Shown: positions 8,597-16,377 of the stretch, piece after piece
Layout of the letters: each line of letters starts with the position of its first letter
Numbering within the stretch: the first letter of the stretch is position 1
NCBI RefSeq assembly: GCF_025061645.1
Contig: NZ_JANYMP010000008.1
Span: 76,680 to 140,679 of the forward strand
Direction: 5' to 3'
DNA from: Umezawaea endophytica
GTDB taxonomy: Bacteria > Actinomycetota > Actinomycetes > Mycobacteriales > Pseudonocardiaceae
Length of the DNA: 64,000 nucleotides
The notes under the pieces: model-generated
Told to the model about the DNA's origin: nothing
The model's database searches: none
The model's input: only the letters and a program-made list of their open reading frames with translations
Program-made: the position numbers and the translations under genes

Positions 8597-9448
8597 GTGC
8601 AGTTCTTGCGTCTCGGAGAACCGGGCTCCGAACGGCCCGCGGTCCGCCACGACGGCAGCACGTACGACCTCGCGCCGCTGACCGCGGACGTCGACGGCGG
8701 GTTCCTCGCCGCCGACGGCGTCGGTGCCACGAGGGCCGCGCTGGCGGCGGGCGACCTGCCCGCGCTGGACGAGGCCGACCTGCGCGTCGGGCCGCCGATC
8801 GCGCCTCCCGGCAAGGTGATCTGCATCGGCCTCAACTACCGCGACCACGCGGAGGAGACCGGCGCCGAGATCCCCGCCGAACCCGTCGTGTTCCTCAAGA
8901 CGGCCGACACGATCGTGGGCCCGTACGACCAGGTGCTGATCCCCCGGAAGTCGGTCAAGACCGACTGGGAGGTCGAACTGGGCATCGTGATCGGCAGGAC
9001 CGCGAGGTACGTGGAGTCCGACGCCGAGGCGCTGGCCTGCGTCGCCGGGTACGTGCTCTCGCACGACGTGTCCGAGCGGGAGTTCCAGATCGAGCGCGGC
9101 GGCACCTGGGACAAGGGCAAGAACTGCGAGACTTTCAACCCGCTCGGCCCCTTCCTCGTCCCCGCCGACGAGATCGCCGACCCCCAGCGGCTGGAGCTGC
9201 GGCTGTGGGTGAACGGCGAGCTGAAGCAGGACTCCTCCACCAAGAACATGATCTTCCCGGTGGCCGAGGTCGTGCGCTACCTGAGCCAGTTCATGGTCCT
9301 CCGACCGGGTGACCTCATCAACACCGGCACGCCCGCGGGCGTGGCGCTGGGGCAGCCGGAGCCGAAGCCGTACCTGCGGGAGGGCGACGTGGTCGAGTTG
9401 GAGGTCGAGGGGCTCGGCAGGCAGAAGCAAACGTTCGGGCAGGCCTGA
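8597..9448 (+). CDS. Fumarylacetoacetase-family hydrolase, probable 2,4-diketo-3-deoxy-L-fuconate hydrolase
   Basis: 283 residues starting at GTG 8597 behind GAGGAGGAACAGCC. FAH-fold motifs: [14 protein letters not shown], the metal-binding acidic residues in [11 protein letters not shown], and [14 protein letters not shown]. In the oxidative L-fucose route of Xanthomonas and Burkholderia this family performs the last step, cleaving 2,4-diketo-3-deoxy-L-fuconate to pyruvate and lactate. The assignment rests on the company it keeps (dehydratase, SDR, AKR and lactonase in one operon). Taken alone the protein could equally be annotated ureidoglycolate lyase or acylpyruvase. The next gene starts two bases after its stop. 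Confidence 0.82.
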   Translation: MQFLRLGEPGSERPAVRHDGSTYDLAPLTADVDGGFLAADGVGATRAALAAGDLPALDEADLRVGPPIAPPGKVICIGLNYRDHAEETGAEIPAEPVVFLKTADTIVGPYDQVLIPRKSVKTDWEVELGIVIGRTARYVESDAEALACVAGYVLSHDVSEREFQIERGGTWDKGKNCETFNPLGPFLVPADEIADPQRLELRLWVNGELKQDSSTKNMIFPVAEVVRYLSQFMVLRPGDLINTGTPAGVALGQPEPKPYLREGDVVELEVEGLGRQKQTFGQA

Positions 9449-9450
9449 GC

Positions 9451-10758
9451 ATGGCGGCGATCGTCGGGCTCGACGTGCTCGACATCCGGTTCCCGACCTC
9501 GCGCGAGCTGGACGGCTCGGACGCGATGAACCCGGACCCGGACTACTCGGCCGCCTACGTGGTGCTGCGCACCGACGAGGGCCCGGACGGCTACGGCCTG
9601 GCGTTCACGATCGGGCGCGGCAACGACGTGCAGGCCGCCGCGATCCGCGCGCTGGCCCCGCACGTCGTCGGCAAGCCCGTCCCCGAGGACGCCGCCGCGC
9701 TCGGCGCGCTGTCCGCGGAGCTGGTCGGCGACTCGCAGCTCCGCTGGCTCGGCCCGGAGAAGGGCGTCGTGCACATGGCGGTCGGGGCGGTGGTCAACGC
9801 CGCGTGGGACCTCGCGTCCCGCCGGGCCGGACAACCGCTGTGGCGGTTCCTCTCCGCCATGACGCCCGAGGAGGTCGTCGGGCTGGTCGACTTCCGGTAC
9901 CTGTCCGACGCGCTCACGCCCGCCGAGGCGCTGGAGCTGCTCCGCGCAGGTCAGGAGGGCCGGGACGAGCGGATCGCGCTGCTGGAGCGCGACGGCTACC
10001 CGGCCTACACGACCTCACCCGGCTGGCTCGGGTACTCCGACGACAAGCTGTCCGGACTGGCCAGGCAGGCCGTCGCCGACGGCTTCACGATGATCAAGCT
10101 CAAGGTCGGCGGCGACCTGGACGACGACGTGCGGCGGATGAAGCTCGCCCGCGAGGTCGTCGGCGCGGACGTCCGCATCGCGGTCGACGCCAACCAGCGC
10201 TGGGACGTCGGCACGGCCGTCGACTGGATGCGCGAACTGGCGCCGTACGGCCCGTACTGGATCGAGGAGCCGACCTCGCCGGACGACGTCCTCGGCCACC
10301 AGGCCATCGCGCGGGCCGTCGCGCCGATCAAGGTCGCGACCGGCGAGCACGTGCAGAACCGGGTGGTGTTCAAGCAACTGCTCCAGGCGGGAGCGCTCGA
10401 CGTGCTCCAGCTCGACGCGTGCCGGGTCGCGGGCGTCAACGAGAACGTCGCGATCCTGCTGCTGGCCAAGAAGTTCGGCGTCCCGGTGTGCCCGCACGCC
10501 GGCGGCGTCGGGCTCTGCGAGCTGGTCAGGCACCTGTCGATGTTCGACTTCGCGGTGGTGTCCGGGACGATGGACGACCGGGTGATCGAGTGGGTCGACC
10601 ACCTGCACGACCACTTCCTGGACCCGGCCGTGGTGCGTGACGGGCGGTACCTCGCGCCGACGCGGCCGGGGTTCTCCGCACGGCTCAAGGACGAGACGCT
10701 GGCCGACTTCCGCTACCCGGACGGTCCGGTGTGGACGGCACTGGGAACGGAGGCGTGA
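9451..10758 (+). CDS. Enolase-superfamily L-fuconate dehydratase
   Basis: 435 residues, close to the usual length of about 440. The C-terminal barrel carries the KxK motif (Lys216/Lys218 in [11 protein letters not shown]), metal ligands Asp246 (VDANQRW), Glu272 (WIEEP) and Glu299 (ATGEH), and His349 (CPHAGG). These positions are each offset by about two from the Xanthomonas campestris L-fuconate dehydratase as I recall it, which makes this one of the firmer substrate assignments here. The reaction dehydrates L-fuconate to 2-keto-3-deoxy-L-fuconate. Central gene of the operon, two bases after the hydrolase gene and one base before the SDR gene. Confidence 0.9.
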   Translation: MAAIVGLDVLDIRFPTSRELDGSDAMNPDPDYSAAYVVLRTDEGPDGYGLAFTIGRGNDVQAAAIRALAPHVVGKPVPEDAAALGALSAELVGDSQLRWLGPEKGVVHMAVGAVVNAAWDLASRRAGQPLWRFLSAMTPEEVVGLVDFRYLSDALTPAEALELLRAGQEGRDERIALLERDGYPAYTTSPGWLGYSDDKLSGLARQAVADGFTMIKLKVGGDLDDDVRRMKLAREVVGADVRIAVDANQRWDVGTAVDWMRELAPYGPYWIEEPTSPDDVLGHQAIARAVAPIKVATGEHVQNRVVFKQLLQAGALDVLQLDACRVAGVNENVAILLLAKKFGVPVCPHAGGVGLCELVRHLSMFDFAVVSGTMDDRVIEWVDHLHDHFLDPAVVRDGRYLAPTRPGFSARLKDETLADFRYPDGPVWTALGTEA

Positions 10759-10759
10759 G

Positions 10760-11512
10760 ATGACCGACTTCACCGACCTGGTCGCCGTGGTGACCGGTGG
10801 CGCGTCCGGGATCGGCCTGGCGACCGCGAAGCTGCTCGCCTCGCGCGGCGCGCGGGTGGCCTGCCTGGACCTCAAGCCGGAGGGCGTCGAGGCCCCGCTG
10901 GTCGGCGTCGGCGCGGACGTGTCCGACGACGAGAGCGTGCGGGCCGCCATCGCCGCCGTCGTCGAGCGGTTCGGCCGGATCGACGTCGTGGTCAACAACG
11001 CGGGCATCGGCGCGCAGGGCGACGTGACCGCGAACCCCGACGACGAGTGGCACAGGGTGCTCGACGTGAACGTGCTCGGCATGGTCCGGGTGTCGCGGGC
11101 GGCGCTGCCGCACCTGCGCGAGTCGCCGTCCGCGGCGATCGTGAACACCTGCTCGATCGCGGCCTGGGCCGGGCTGCCGCAGCGCGCGCTGTACTCCGCC
11201 AGCAAGGGCGCGGTGCACGCGTTGACGCTGGCCATGGCCGCCGACCACGTCCGCGAGGGCATCCGGGTCAACGCGGTCGCCCCCGGCACGGCCGACACCC
11301 CGTGGGTCGGGCGGCTGCTCGACTCGGCACCGGACCCCGCCGCCGAGCGCGCCGCGCTGGAGGCCCGCCAGCCGCACGGGCGGCTGGTGTCGGCGGACGA
11401 GGTGGCGGGCGCCGTGGCGTACCTGGCGTCGCCGCTGTCGGGGTCGACGGCGGGCACCGTCCTCGCCGTCGATGGCGGCATGCACGGACTGCGCCTGCGT
11501 CCCACGACCTGA
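10760..11512 (+). CDS. SDR oxidoreductase, probable 2-keto-3-deoxy-L-fuconate dehydrogenase
   Basis: 250-residue classical short-chain dehydrogenase. The NAD(P)-binding motif TGGASGIG is at residues 12-19, Asp37 in CLDLKP suggests NAD preference, NNAG lies at 79-82, and the active site is Ser132, Tyr145 and Lys149 (YSASK). The product GIG..DTPW loop and C-terminal DGGMHG are family-typical. In the oxidative fucose route an SDR oxidises the 4-hydroxyl of 2-keto-3-deoxy-L-fuconate to the diketo acid cleaved by the FAH-family hydrolase of this operon. ATG 10760 begins one base after the dehydratase stop. The role is inferred from context. Confidence 0.85.
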   Translation: MTDFTDLVAVVTGGASGIGLATAKLLASRGARVACLDLKPEGVEAPLVGVGADVSDDESVRAAIAAVVERFGRIDVVVNNAGIGAQGDVTANPDDEWHRVLDVNVLGMVRVSRAALPHLRESPSAAIVNTCSIAAWAGLPQRALYSASKGAVHALTLAMAADHVREGIRVNAVAPGTADTPWVGRLLDSAPDPAAERAALEARQPHGRLVSADEVAGAVAYLASPLSGSTAGTVLAVDGGMHGLRLRPTT

Positions 11513-11522
11513 GGGGTTCGTC

Positions 11523-12482
11523 GTGAAGGTTTCGTTGACACGCCTGGGGTTCGGCGCCGCGCCGATCGGCAACCTGTACGGCGAGGTCTCCGACGAGGAG
11601 GCGCACGCGGCCGTGGACGCCGCGTGGGACAGCGGGGTCAGGTACTTCGACACGGCGCCGCACTACGGGCTCGGGCTGTCCGAACGGCGGCTCGGCTCGG
11701 CGCTCGGCGGCAGGCCGCGGTCGGGGTACGTGCTCTCGACGAAGGTCGGGCGGGTGCTGGAGCCGTTCGACGGCGGCGGTGACGACCTGGCCAACGGGTT
11801 CGCCGTGCCCGCTTCCTCGCGGCGGGTGTGGGACTTCAGCGCGGACGGCGTCCGGCGGTCGCTGGAGTCCTCTTTGGAGCGACTCGGCACGGACCACGTC
11901 GACGTCGTGTACCTGCACGACCCGGACGAGCACTGGGAAGTGGCCGCGCGCCAAGGGATCCCGGCCCTGGTGGACCTGCGGGAGCAGGGGGTCGTCGGCG
12001 CGATCGGGGTCGGGATGAACCAGTGGGAGATGCCCGCCAGGTTCGTCCGCGAGACCGATGTGGACGTGGTGATGCTGGCGGGCCGGTACACGCTGCTGGA
12101 GCAGGCCGCGCTGCCGGAGTTCCTGCCGCTGTGCCTGGAGCGCGGGGTGTCCGTGGTGGCCGCCGGGGTGTTCAACTCCGGGCTGCTGTCCCGGCCAGAG
12201 GTGCCCGACGACGCGAAGTACGACTACGCCGACGCGCCCGCCGAGGTGGTGGACCGGGCCCGGCGGATCGCGGCGGTGTGCGGGGAGCACGGGGTGGCGC
12301 TGCCGCGGGTGGCGATCCAGTTCGCACTCGGGCACCCGGCCGTCGTGAGCGTGGTCATCGGGTCGCGGACGGGGGAGCAGATGCGGTCCAACGCGGCGGA
12401 CTTCGCCGACCCCGTTCCGGCCGCGCTGTGGAGTTCGTTGCGGGACAGGGGTTTGCTGGACGCGGAGGTGCCGGTGCCGTGA
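11523..12482 (+). CDS. Aldo/keto reductase, probable L-fucose (D-threo-aldose) 1-dehydrogenase
   Basis: 319 residues starting with GTG 11523 after GAGGGGTTC. The AKR tetrad is visible: Asp43 and Tyr48 in YFDTAPHYG, Lys74 in STKVGR, His132 in YLHDPDEH. C-terminal cofactor-binding segment VVIGSRTGEQMRSN. Sequence features match the D-threo-aldose 1-dehydrogenase / pyridoxal 4-dehydrogenase branch, which oxidises L-fucose to L-fuconolactone. This would be the entry reaction of the pathway. Its stop overlaps the GTG start of the lactonase gene, consistent with coupled translation of consecutive steps. Confidence 0.87.
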   Translation: MKVSLTRLGFGAAPIGNLYGEVSDEEAHAAVDAAWDSGVRYFDTAPHYGLGLSERRLGSALGGRPRSGYVLSTKVGRVLEPFDGGGDDLANGFAVPASSRRVWDFSADGVRRSLESSLERLGTDHVDVVYLHDPDEHWEVAARQGIPALVDLREQGVVGAIGVGMNQWEMPARFVRETDVDVVMLAGRYTLLEQAALPEFLPLCLERGVSVVAAGVFNSGLLSRPEVPDDAKYDYADAPAEVVDRARRIAAVCGEHGVALPRVAIQFALGHPAVVSVVIGSRTGEQMRSNAADFADPVPAALWSSLRDRGLLDAEVPVP

Positions 12483-13324
12483 TCGTCGACGCTCATCACC
12501 ACCTGTGGGACCTGGACGTCCGCGACCAGGACTGGATCACCGACCCGCCGATGGGCGTGCTGCGGCGGAGCTTCCGCGCGGCCGACCTGGAGGCGGTGGC
12601 GAAGGCGTCCGGCGTCGTGCGGACGGTGCTGGTGCAGACCGTCACCGTGCCGGAGGAGACGCCGGAGCTGCTCGTCGTCGCCGAGGAGTCCGAGCTGGTC
12701 GGCGCGGTCGTCGGGTGGGCGGACCTGACGGCGCCGGACGTCGCGGACGTGCTGGCCGGGCTCGCGGAAGGGCACGGCGGGTCGTGGCTGCGGGGCATCC
12801 GGCACCAGGTGCAGGGCGAGCCGGACCCGGAGTGGTTGTGCCGCAAGGACGTCTGGCGCGGGTTGACCGCCGTCGGCCGGGCCGGGCTGGTGTACGAGCT
12901 GCTGACGCTGCCGGGCCAGCTCCCCGCCGCGCGGCGGACCGTCGCCGCGCTGCCGAACGTGCGGTTCGTGGTGGACCACTGCTCGAAGCCGCCGATCGCG
13001 TCCGGCGACCTGGCGGAGTGGGCCGAGCTGATCAGGTCGCTGGCGGCGCACGACAACGTGACGTGCAAGGTGTCCGGGCTGGTGACGGAGGCCGACTGGG
13101 CGCGGTGGACGGTCGACGACCTGCGGCCGTGCTTCGAGGTCGTGCTGGACGCGTTCGGGCCGGAACGGCTGGTGTTCGGGTCGGACTGGCCGGTGTGCCT
13201 GCTGGCCGCGGAGTACGCGGACGTGGTCACGGCGGCGCGCGAGCTGACCGGCGAGCTGTCGGAGGCCGAGCGGCGAAAGGTCTTCGCGGACACGGCCGTC
13301 GAGGTCTACAGTCTGGCGGTGTAA
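12479..13324 (+). CDS. Amidohydrolase-2 family L-fuconolactonase
   Basis: 281 residues from GTG 12479, overlapping the AKR stop codon. The metal-binding start IVDAHHHLWDL, VVDHCSKPP in the middle and VFGSDWPVC near the end are diagnostic of the COG3618 lactonase branch of the amidohydrolase superfamily, which hydrolyses L-fucono-1,4-lactone to L-fuconate. It completes a five-enzyme route from L-fucose to pyruvate plus lactate. No signal peptide, so cytoplasmic. A 90-base gap separates it from the next gene. Confidence 0.88.
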   Translation: MIVDAHHHLWDLDVRDQDWITDPPMGVLRRSFRAADLEAVAKASGVVRTVLVQTVTVPEETPELLVVAEESELVGAVVGWADLTAPDVADVLAGLAEGHGGSWLRGIRHQVQGEPDPEWLCRKDVWRGLTAVGRAGLVYELLTLPGQLPAARRTVAALPNVRFVVDHCSKPPIASGDLAEWAELIRSLAAHDNVTCKVSGLVTEADWARWTVDDLRPCFEVVLDAFGPERLVFGSDWPVCLLAAEYADVVTAARELTGELSEAERRKVFADTAVEVYSLAV

Positions 13325-13411
13325 GGACAACACTGGTCAGCGCCAGGTTGGTGGTGGAGCGTGCTGGCCGTCCCGCGCGTGCGCGGGTACGGACGCAGAA
13401 GGACACCACCG

Positions 13412-13981
13412 ATGGACGATGTGATCATTTCGCTGTTCCGCGAACGGTTGAGCCGCGAGTTCCCGGACGTGCTCGCCGAGGTCGACGAGTTGCTGGCGCG
13501 GGTCTCCGGTGAGGAGAGCCCGCACTTCGCGCTGACCGCGACCGTCGTGGCCGGGTACCAGGCACTGCTCGCCCGGATACCCCGCGACCAGGCGCTCGAC
13601 GTCGTGGGGAAGGCGTTCCACGAACCCGTGCGCGGGTTCGTCCACGACGGGACGCGGGCGATGCTCGACGCCGCGGCCGATCCGTTCACCGCGCTGGTGG
13701 ACGTGTCGAAGGAGCGGGAACGGGACTACTTCGGCGTGGACTTCACGTTCGTGAGGTCGGCGGACGACGAGCAGCGGTACCACCTGGACGTGCACCGGTG
13801 CTACTACGTGGACCTGTTGGCGCGCAACGGTGTTCCCGAGCTGGGGCCCGTGTTCTGCGAGTTCGACGCGGCGTGGATCGGGGCGGTGGACGTGGAGCGG
13901 CACGGGTTCCGCTTCGACCGGCCCACGACGATCGCGCGGGGCGGGGCCACCTGCCCGTTCCACTTCACCCGGACCGGCTGA
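13412..13981 (+). CDS. L-2-amino-thiazoline-4-carboxylic acid hydrolase-like protein
   Basis: 189 residues. The C-terminal half has HRCYYVDLLARNG and a closing segment RGGATCPFHF with conserved Cys/His residues, the pattern of the ATC-hydrolase-like family (PF14196). Members are described mainly from the thiazoline route to cysteine in Pseudomonas, but most are uncharacterised. It lies in the same direction as the fucose genes with its own SD (AGAAGGA), then meets the GntR gene tail to tail. No link to fucose chemistry is obvious. Function uncertain. Confidence 0.7.
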   Translation: MDDVIISLFRERLSREFPDVLAEVDELLARVSGEESPHFALTATVVAGYQALLARIPRDQALDVVGKAFHEPVRGFVHDGTRAMLDAAADPFTALVDVSKERERDYFGVDFTFVRSADDEQRYHLDVHRCYYVDLLARNGVPELGPVFCEFDAAWIGAVDVERHGFRFDRPTTIARGGATCPFHFTRTG

Positions 13982-14021
13982 CGCAGGGGTCGTGGGGCGT
14001 CGGGTTCCCGGCGTCCCACGG

Positions 14022-14696
14022 CTAGGCCAGGTCGGACAGCCACTGCTCCACACCCGCGACGTGCACGGTGGTCCACGAGCGGGCGAGTTCGGTTTCCCGC
14101 AGCGCCAGGGCGTCGACGATCGCGCGGTGCTCGGCGATGGTGCGCTCGGCCGCGCCCGCCTGCGCTATGCCGCGCCAGATCCGCACGCGGACGGTCGGGC
14201 CCGCGAGGGTGTCCAGGAGTTGAGCCAGGTAGGCGTTGCCGGAGCCGCGGGCGATGGCCCGGTGGAACTCCAGGTCGTGCTCGACCAGTTCCTCGACGGT
14301 CCTGGCGTTCTCGCCCGCGTCGCACATCGCTCGGAGGACGGCGATCTCCTCCGGCGTGATCCGCTGGGCGGCCAGCGCGGACGCCGCCGGTTCGAGGATT
14401 CGGCGCACCTGGAGGACTTCCAGCACCGAGTCCTCGCCGCGGTGCAGGTCGAGGACGAAGGACAGGGCTCCGAGGAGGTCGTCCGCGCGGAGGCTGGACA
14501 CGTACGTGCCGTCGCCCTGCCGGACGTCGAGCACTCGGACGAGTGACAGCGCCTTGACGGCCTCGCGCAGGGAATTCCGGGACAGTCCCAGGCGTTCGGC
14601 CAGGTCAGCCTCGCGCGGGAGGCGGTCGCCGGGCTTCAGCTCCCCGCTCACGATCATCTCTTTGACACGCAGGATCGCGTCGTCCGTGACTGCCAC
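14022..14696 (-). CDS. FadR-type GntR transcriptional regulator, probable regulator of the fucose operon
   Basis: About 224 residues if started at GTG 14696, preceded by GAGGGTGCC; a longer reading to 14771 exists but adds an unlikely N-terminus. Residues about 5-65 are a GntR winged helix (GELKPGDRLPREADLAERLG, then LSRNSLREAVKALS). The rest is an all-helical FCD domain with metal-binding Asp/His positions (EHDLEFHRAIARGSGN and TIAEHRAIVDAL). FadR-group regulators of sugar-acid operons are usually induced by a pathway acid. Its position at the end of the fucose cluster and the palindrome before the first fucose gene make it the likely repressor. Confidence 0.85.
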   Translation of the reverse strand: MAVTDDAILRVKEMIVSGELKPGDRLPREADLAERLGLSRNSLREAVKALSLVRVLDVRQGDGTYVSSLRADDLLGALSFVLDLHRGEDSVLEVLQVRRILEPAASALAAQRITPEEIAVLRAMCDAGENARTVEELVEHDLEFHRAIARGSGNAYLAQLLDTLAGPTVRVRIWRGIAQAGAAERTIAEHRAIVDALALRETELARSWTTVHVAGVEQWLSDLA

Positions 14697-14729
14697 GGCA
14701 CCCTCGACTCGGTAGTAGACCTCGGATGT

Positions 14730-14740
14730 CTGGTGTCCAG
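14730..14740. promoter_or_regulatory. Candidate operator before the GntR regulator gene
   Basis: CTGGTGTCCAG is a short inverted repeat (4+3+4) about 35 bases upstream of the GntR start, where an autoregulatory site would be expected. Its arms differ from the palindrome before the fucose operon, so it may belong to a different protein or be chance. Confidence 0.25.
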
Positions 14741-14854
14741 TATGAGCCACTCGTGTGGGTTCCGCGTGCATCCGTGATGGCGATCTTTCACGTGGTGGTG
14801 GTGTAATTGGTTATCTTCCTACCGGACGTGACTAAATCGCTGTTTTGCCGCCAT

Positions 14855-14870
14855 AATGGTCTGGACCATT
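14855..14870. promoter_or_regulatory. DasR-type operator (dre) before nagA
   Basis: AATGGTCTGGACCATT is an inverted repeat with perfect seven-base arms, matching the DasR consensus ACTGGTCTAGACCACT at 13 of 16 positions and keeping the core TGGTC-NN-GACCA. It ends 12 bases before the nagA start codon, right before the SD sequence, so a bound repressor would block transcription at the promoter or early leader. dasR itself is 7 kb away in this window. Confidence 0.85.
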
Positions 14871-14882
14871 TGAGGAGGGACC

Positions 14883-16085
14883 TTGGACACGGTTGTCGCA
14901 GCCCCGCGAGCACTACTCGGTCGCACCATCACCGGTCCCGCCTACGTGCGAATCCGGGCAGGGCGCATCGTCGAAGTCGTCGCCGGTGAGCCGCCCGCGG
15001 GCGCCGAAGTGCTGGCCGACGGACTGCTCACGCCCGGACTGGTGGACATCCAGATCAACGGGGCGGTCGGAGTCGACTTCGCCGAAGTGGACGCCGCGGG
15101 CATGAGGGTGGTCGCCGAAGCGTTGCCGCAGACCGGGGTCACCCGGTTCCTGCCGACGTTGATCACGGCGCCAGTGCCCGTCGGCCTCCGGCAGGCCCGT
15201 GCGGTGCTGGCCGCTTCCGCCGCGTTGCCGGAGGGGGTGGGGGCGCGGCCGTTGGGGGTGCACTTCGAGGGACCGTTCCTGTCGCCGTTGCGGCCTGGGG
15301 TGCATGATCCGGCGTTGATGGTCGAGCCGGGGGCGGCGGAGATCGACGCGCTGCTGGCCGATGAGGTGTTGCGGCGGGCGTTGCGGATGGTGACGTTGGC
15401 GCCGGAGCAGCCTGGGGGGATGGAGGCCGTTCGGCGGTTGGCCGAGGCTGGGGTGCTGGTGGCCGTCGGGCACAGCGACGCGACCGGGGTGCAGACGCGT
15501 GAGGCGGCTGATGCCGGGGCTCGGATGGTGACGCACCTGTTCAACGCGCAGCGGCCTTTGGGGCATCGGGAGCCTGGGGTGCCAGGGGTTGCGCTGGTGG
15601 ATGAGCGGTTCACGTTGGGGTTGATCGCGGATCTGGCTCATGTGGGGCCGGATGTTTGTCGGTTGGTGTTCAACGCCGCTGGGCATCGGGTGGCGTTGGT
15701 GACCGACGCGGTGGCTGCTGCTGGGATGCCGCCAGGGCGTTATCAGTTGGGTGGGGCTGATGTTTTGTTGACCGAGGATGGGGTGCCTCGGTCGCCTGAG
15801 GGGACCATTGCCGGGTCGGCTTTGACGTTGGATCGGGCTGTGCGGAATATTGTGTCTGTTGGGGTGGATGTGGCTGATGCGCTTGCGTCGGCGACTATTG
15901 TGCCTGCTGAGGCTATTGGGGAGTCGGGGCTTGGGCGGTTGGCGCCTGGGGCTGTGGCGGATTTGGTGTGGTGGGACGAGGGGTTGAGTCCTCGGAAGGT
16001 TTGGGTTGATGGGCGGGTTGTGTTCGATGCGGATGCTGGTGGGGTTGTGGGTGCTGTAGTGGGGTATGCGACTGCTGGGCAGTGA
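14883..16085 (+). CDS. nagA: N-acetylglucosamine-6-phosphate deacetylase
   Basis: 400 residues from a TTG start preceded by GAGGAGGGACC. Amidohydrolase motifs of NagA: DGLLTPGLVDIQINGAVGVD near the start, HFEGPF carrying the catalytic-metal Glu, GHSDAT, HLFNAQRPLGHREPG, and VTDAVAAAG with the catalytic Asp. It deacetylates GlcNAc-6-P to glucosamine-6-P, which the neighbouring SIS-domain enzyme can convert to fructose-6-P. A DasR-type operator sits immediately upstream. From about base 15230 to the end codon use changes sharply from C-ending to G- and T-ending codons, while the protein remains normal. Confidence 0.95.
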   Translation: MDTVVAAPRALLGRTITGPAYVRIRAGRIVEVVAGEPPAGAEVLADGLLTPGLVDIQINGAVGVDFAEVDAAGMRVVAEALPQTGVTRFLPTLITAPVPVGLRQARAVLAASAALPEGVGARPLGVHFEGPFLSPLRPGVHDPALMVEPGAAEIDALLADEVLRRALRMVTLAPEQPGGMEAVRRLAEAGVLVAVGHSDATGVQTREAADAGARMVTHLFNAQRPLGHREPGVPGVALVDERFTLGLIADLAHVGPDVCRLVFNAAGHRVALVTDAVAAAGMPPGRYQLGGADVLLTEDGVPRSPEGTIAGSALTLDRAVRNIVSVGVDVADALASATIVPAEAIGESGLGRLAPGAVADLVWWDEGLSPRKVWVDGRVVFDADAGGVVGAVVGYATAGQ

Positions 16086-16125
16086 TGGGGTGGGTTTGTG
16101 GGGGGTCGGGTTGGGTTGGTGGGGC

Positions 16126-16240
16126 GGCCGATTTGACTTGGGGCCCCTAGATTTGCCCCTTCGTCGGACAATAAAGGGCAGAGGGTGAAGCTGCCGTCCG
16201 ACGCAAGTTTAAGGGGCAAATCCCCCAAGTAAAATCGGCC
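16126..16240. repeat. 115-bp imperfect palindromic element
   Basis: Two arms of about 45 bases, beginning GGCCGATTTGACTTGGGG on the left and ending CCCCAAGTAAAATCGGCC on the right, are near-perfect inverted copies including a shared inner GATTTGCCCCTT/AAGGGGCAAATC block and terminal CGTCGGAC/GTCCGACG. Short insertions (six bases in the left arm, seven in the right) break the pairing. About 26 bases of unrelated sequence form the centre. It lies downstream of nagA in an intergenic spacer. Size and symmetry fit a REP/MITE-like element, but no target duplication or transposase was seen. Confidence 0.7.
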
Positions 16241-16314
16241 TCGCTTGGGTGGGGGTGTGCGGTTTGGTGGGGGTTGGGTTTTGGGTAGGGATAAGGGCGT
16301 AGGGAAAGAAAGTG

Positions 16315-16352
16315 AAAAAAGAGGGCTCCCGTGGTGGGGGCCCTCTTTTTCT
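16315..16352. terminator. Bidirectional rho-independent terminator between nagA and the SIS gene
   Basis: AAAAAAGAGGGC and GCCCTCTTTTT flank a short loop, giving a G+C-rich stem with an A-tract on one side and a T-tract on the other, so it works for both convergent transcripts. This canonical form is uncommon in such high-GC genomes. Confidence 0.88.
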
Positions 16353-16377
16353 TTGGTGCTGTTTGGTGCTGTGTGTG

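Noticed and set aside
5099..9448. 1449-codon open frame on the plus strand
   Set aside because: It is the antisense shadow of the subtilase gene joined to the real hydrolase frame. The product is low-complexity Arg/Gly/Val rich, and the true hydrolase start has a clear SD at 8597.
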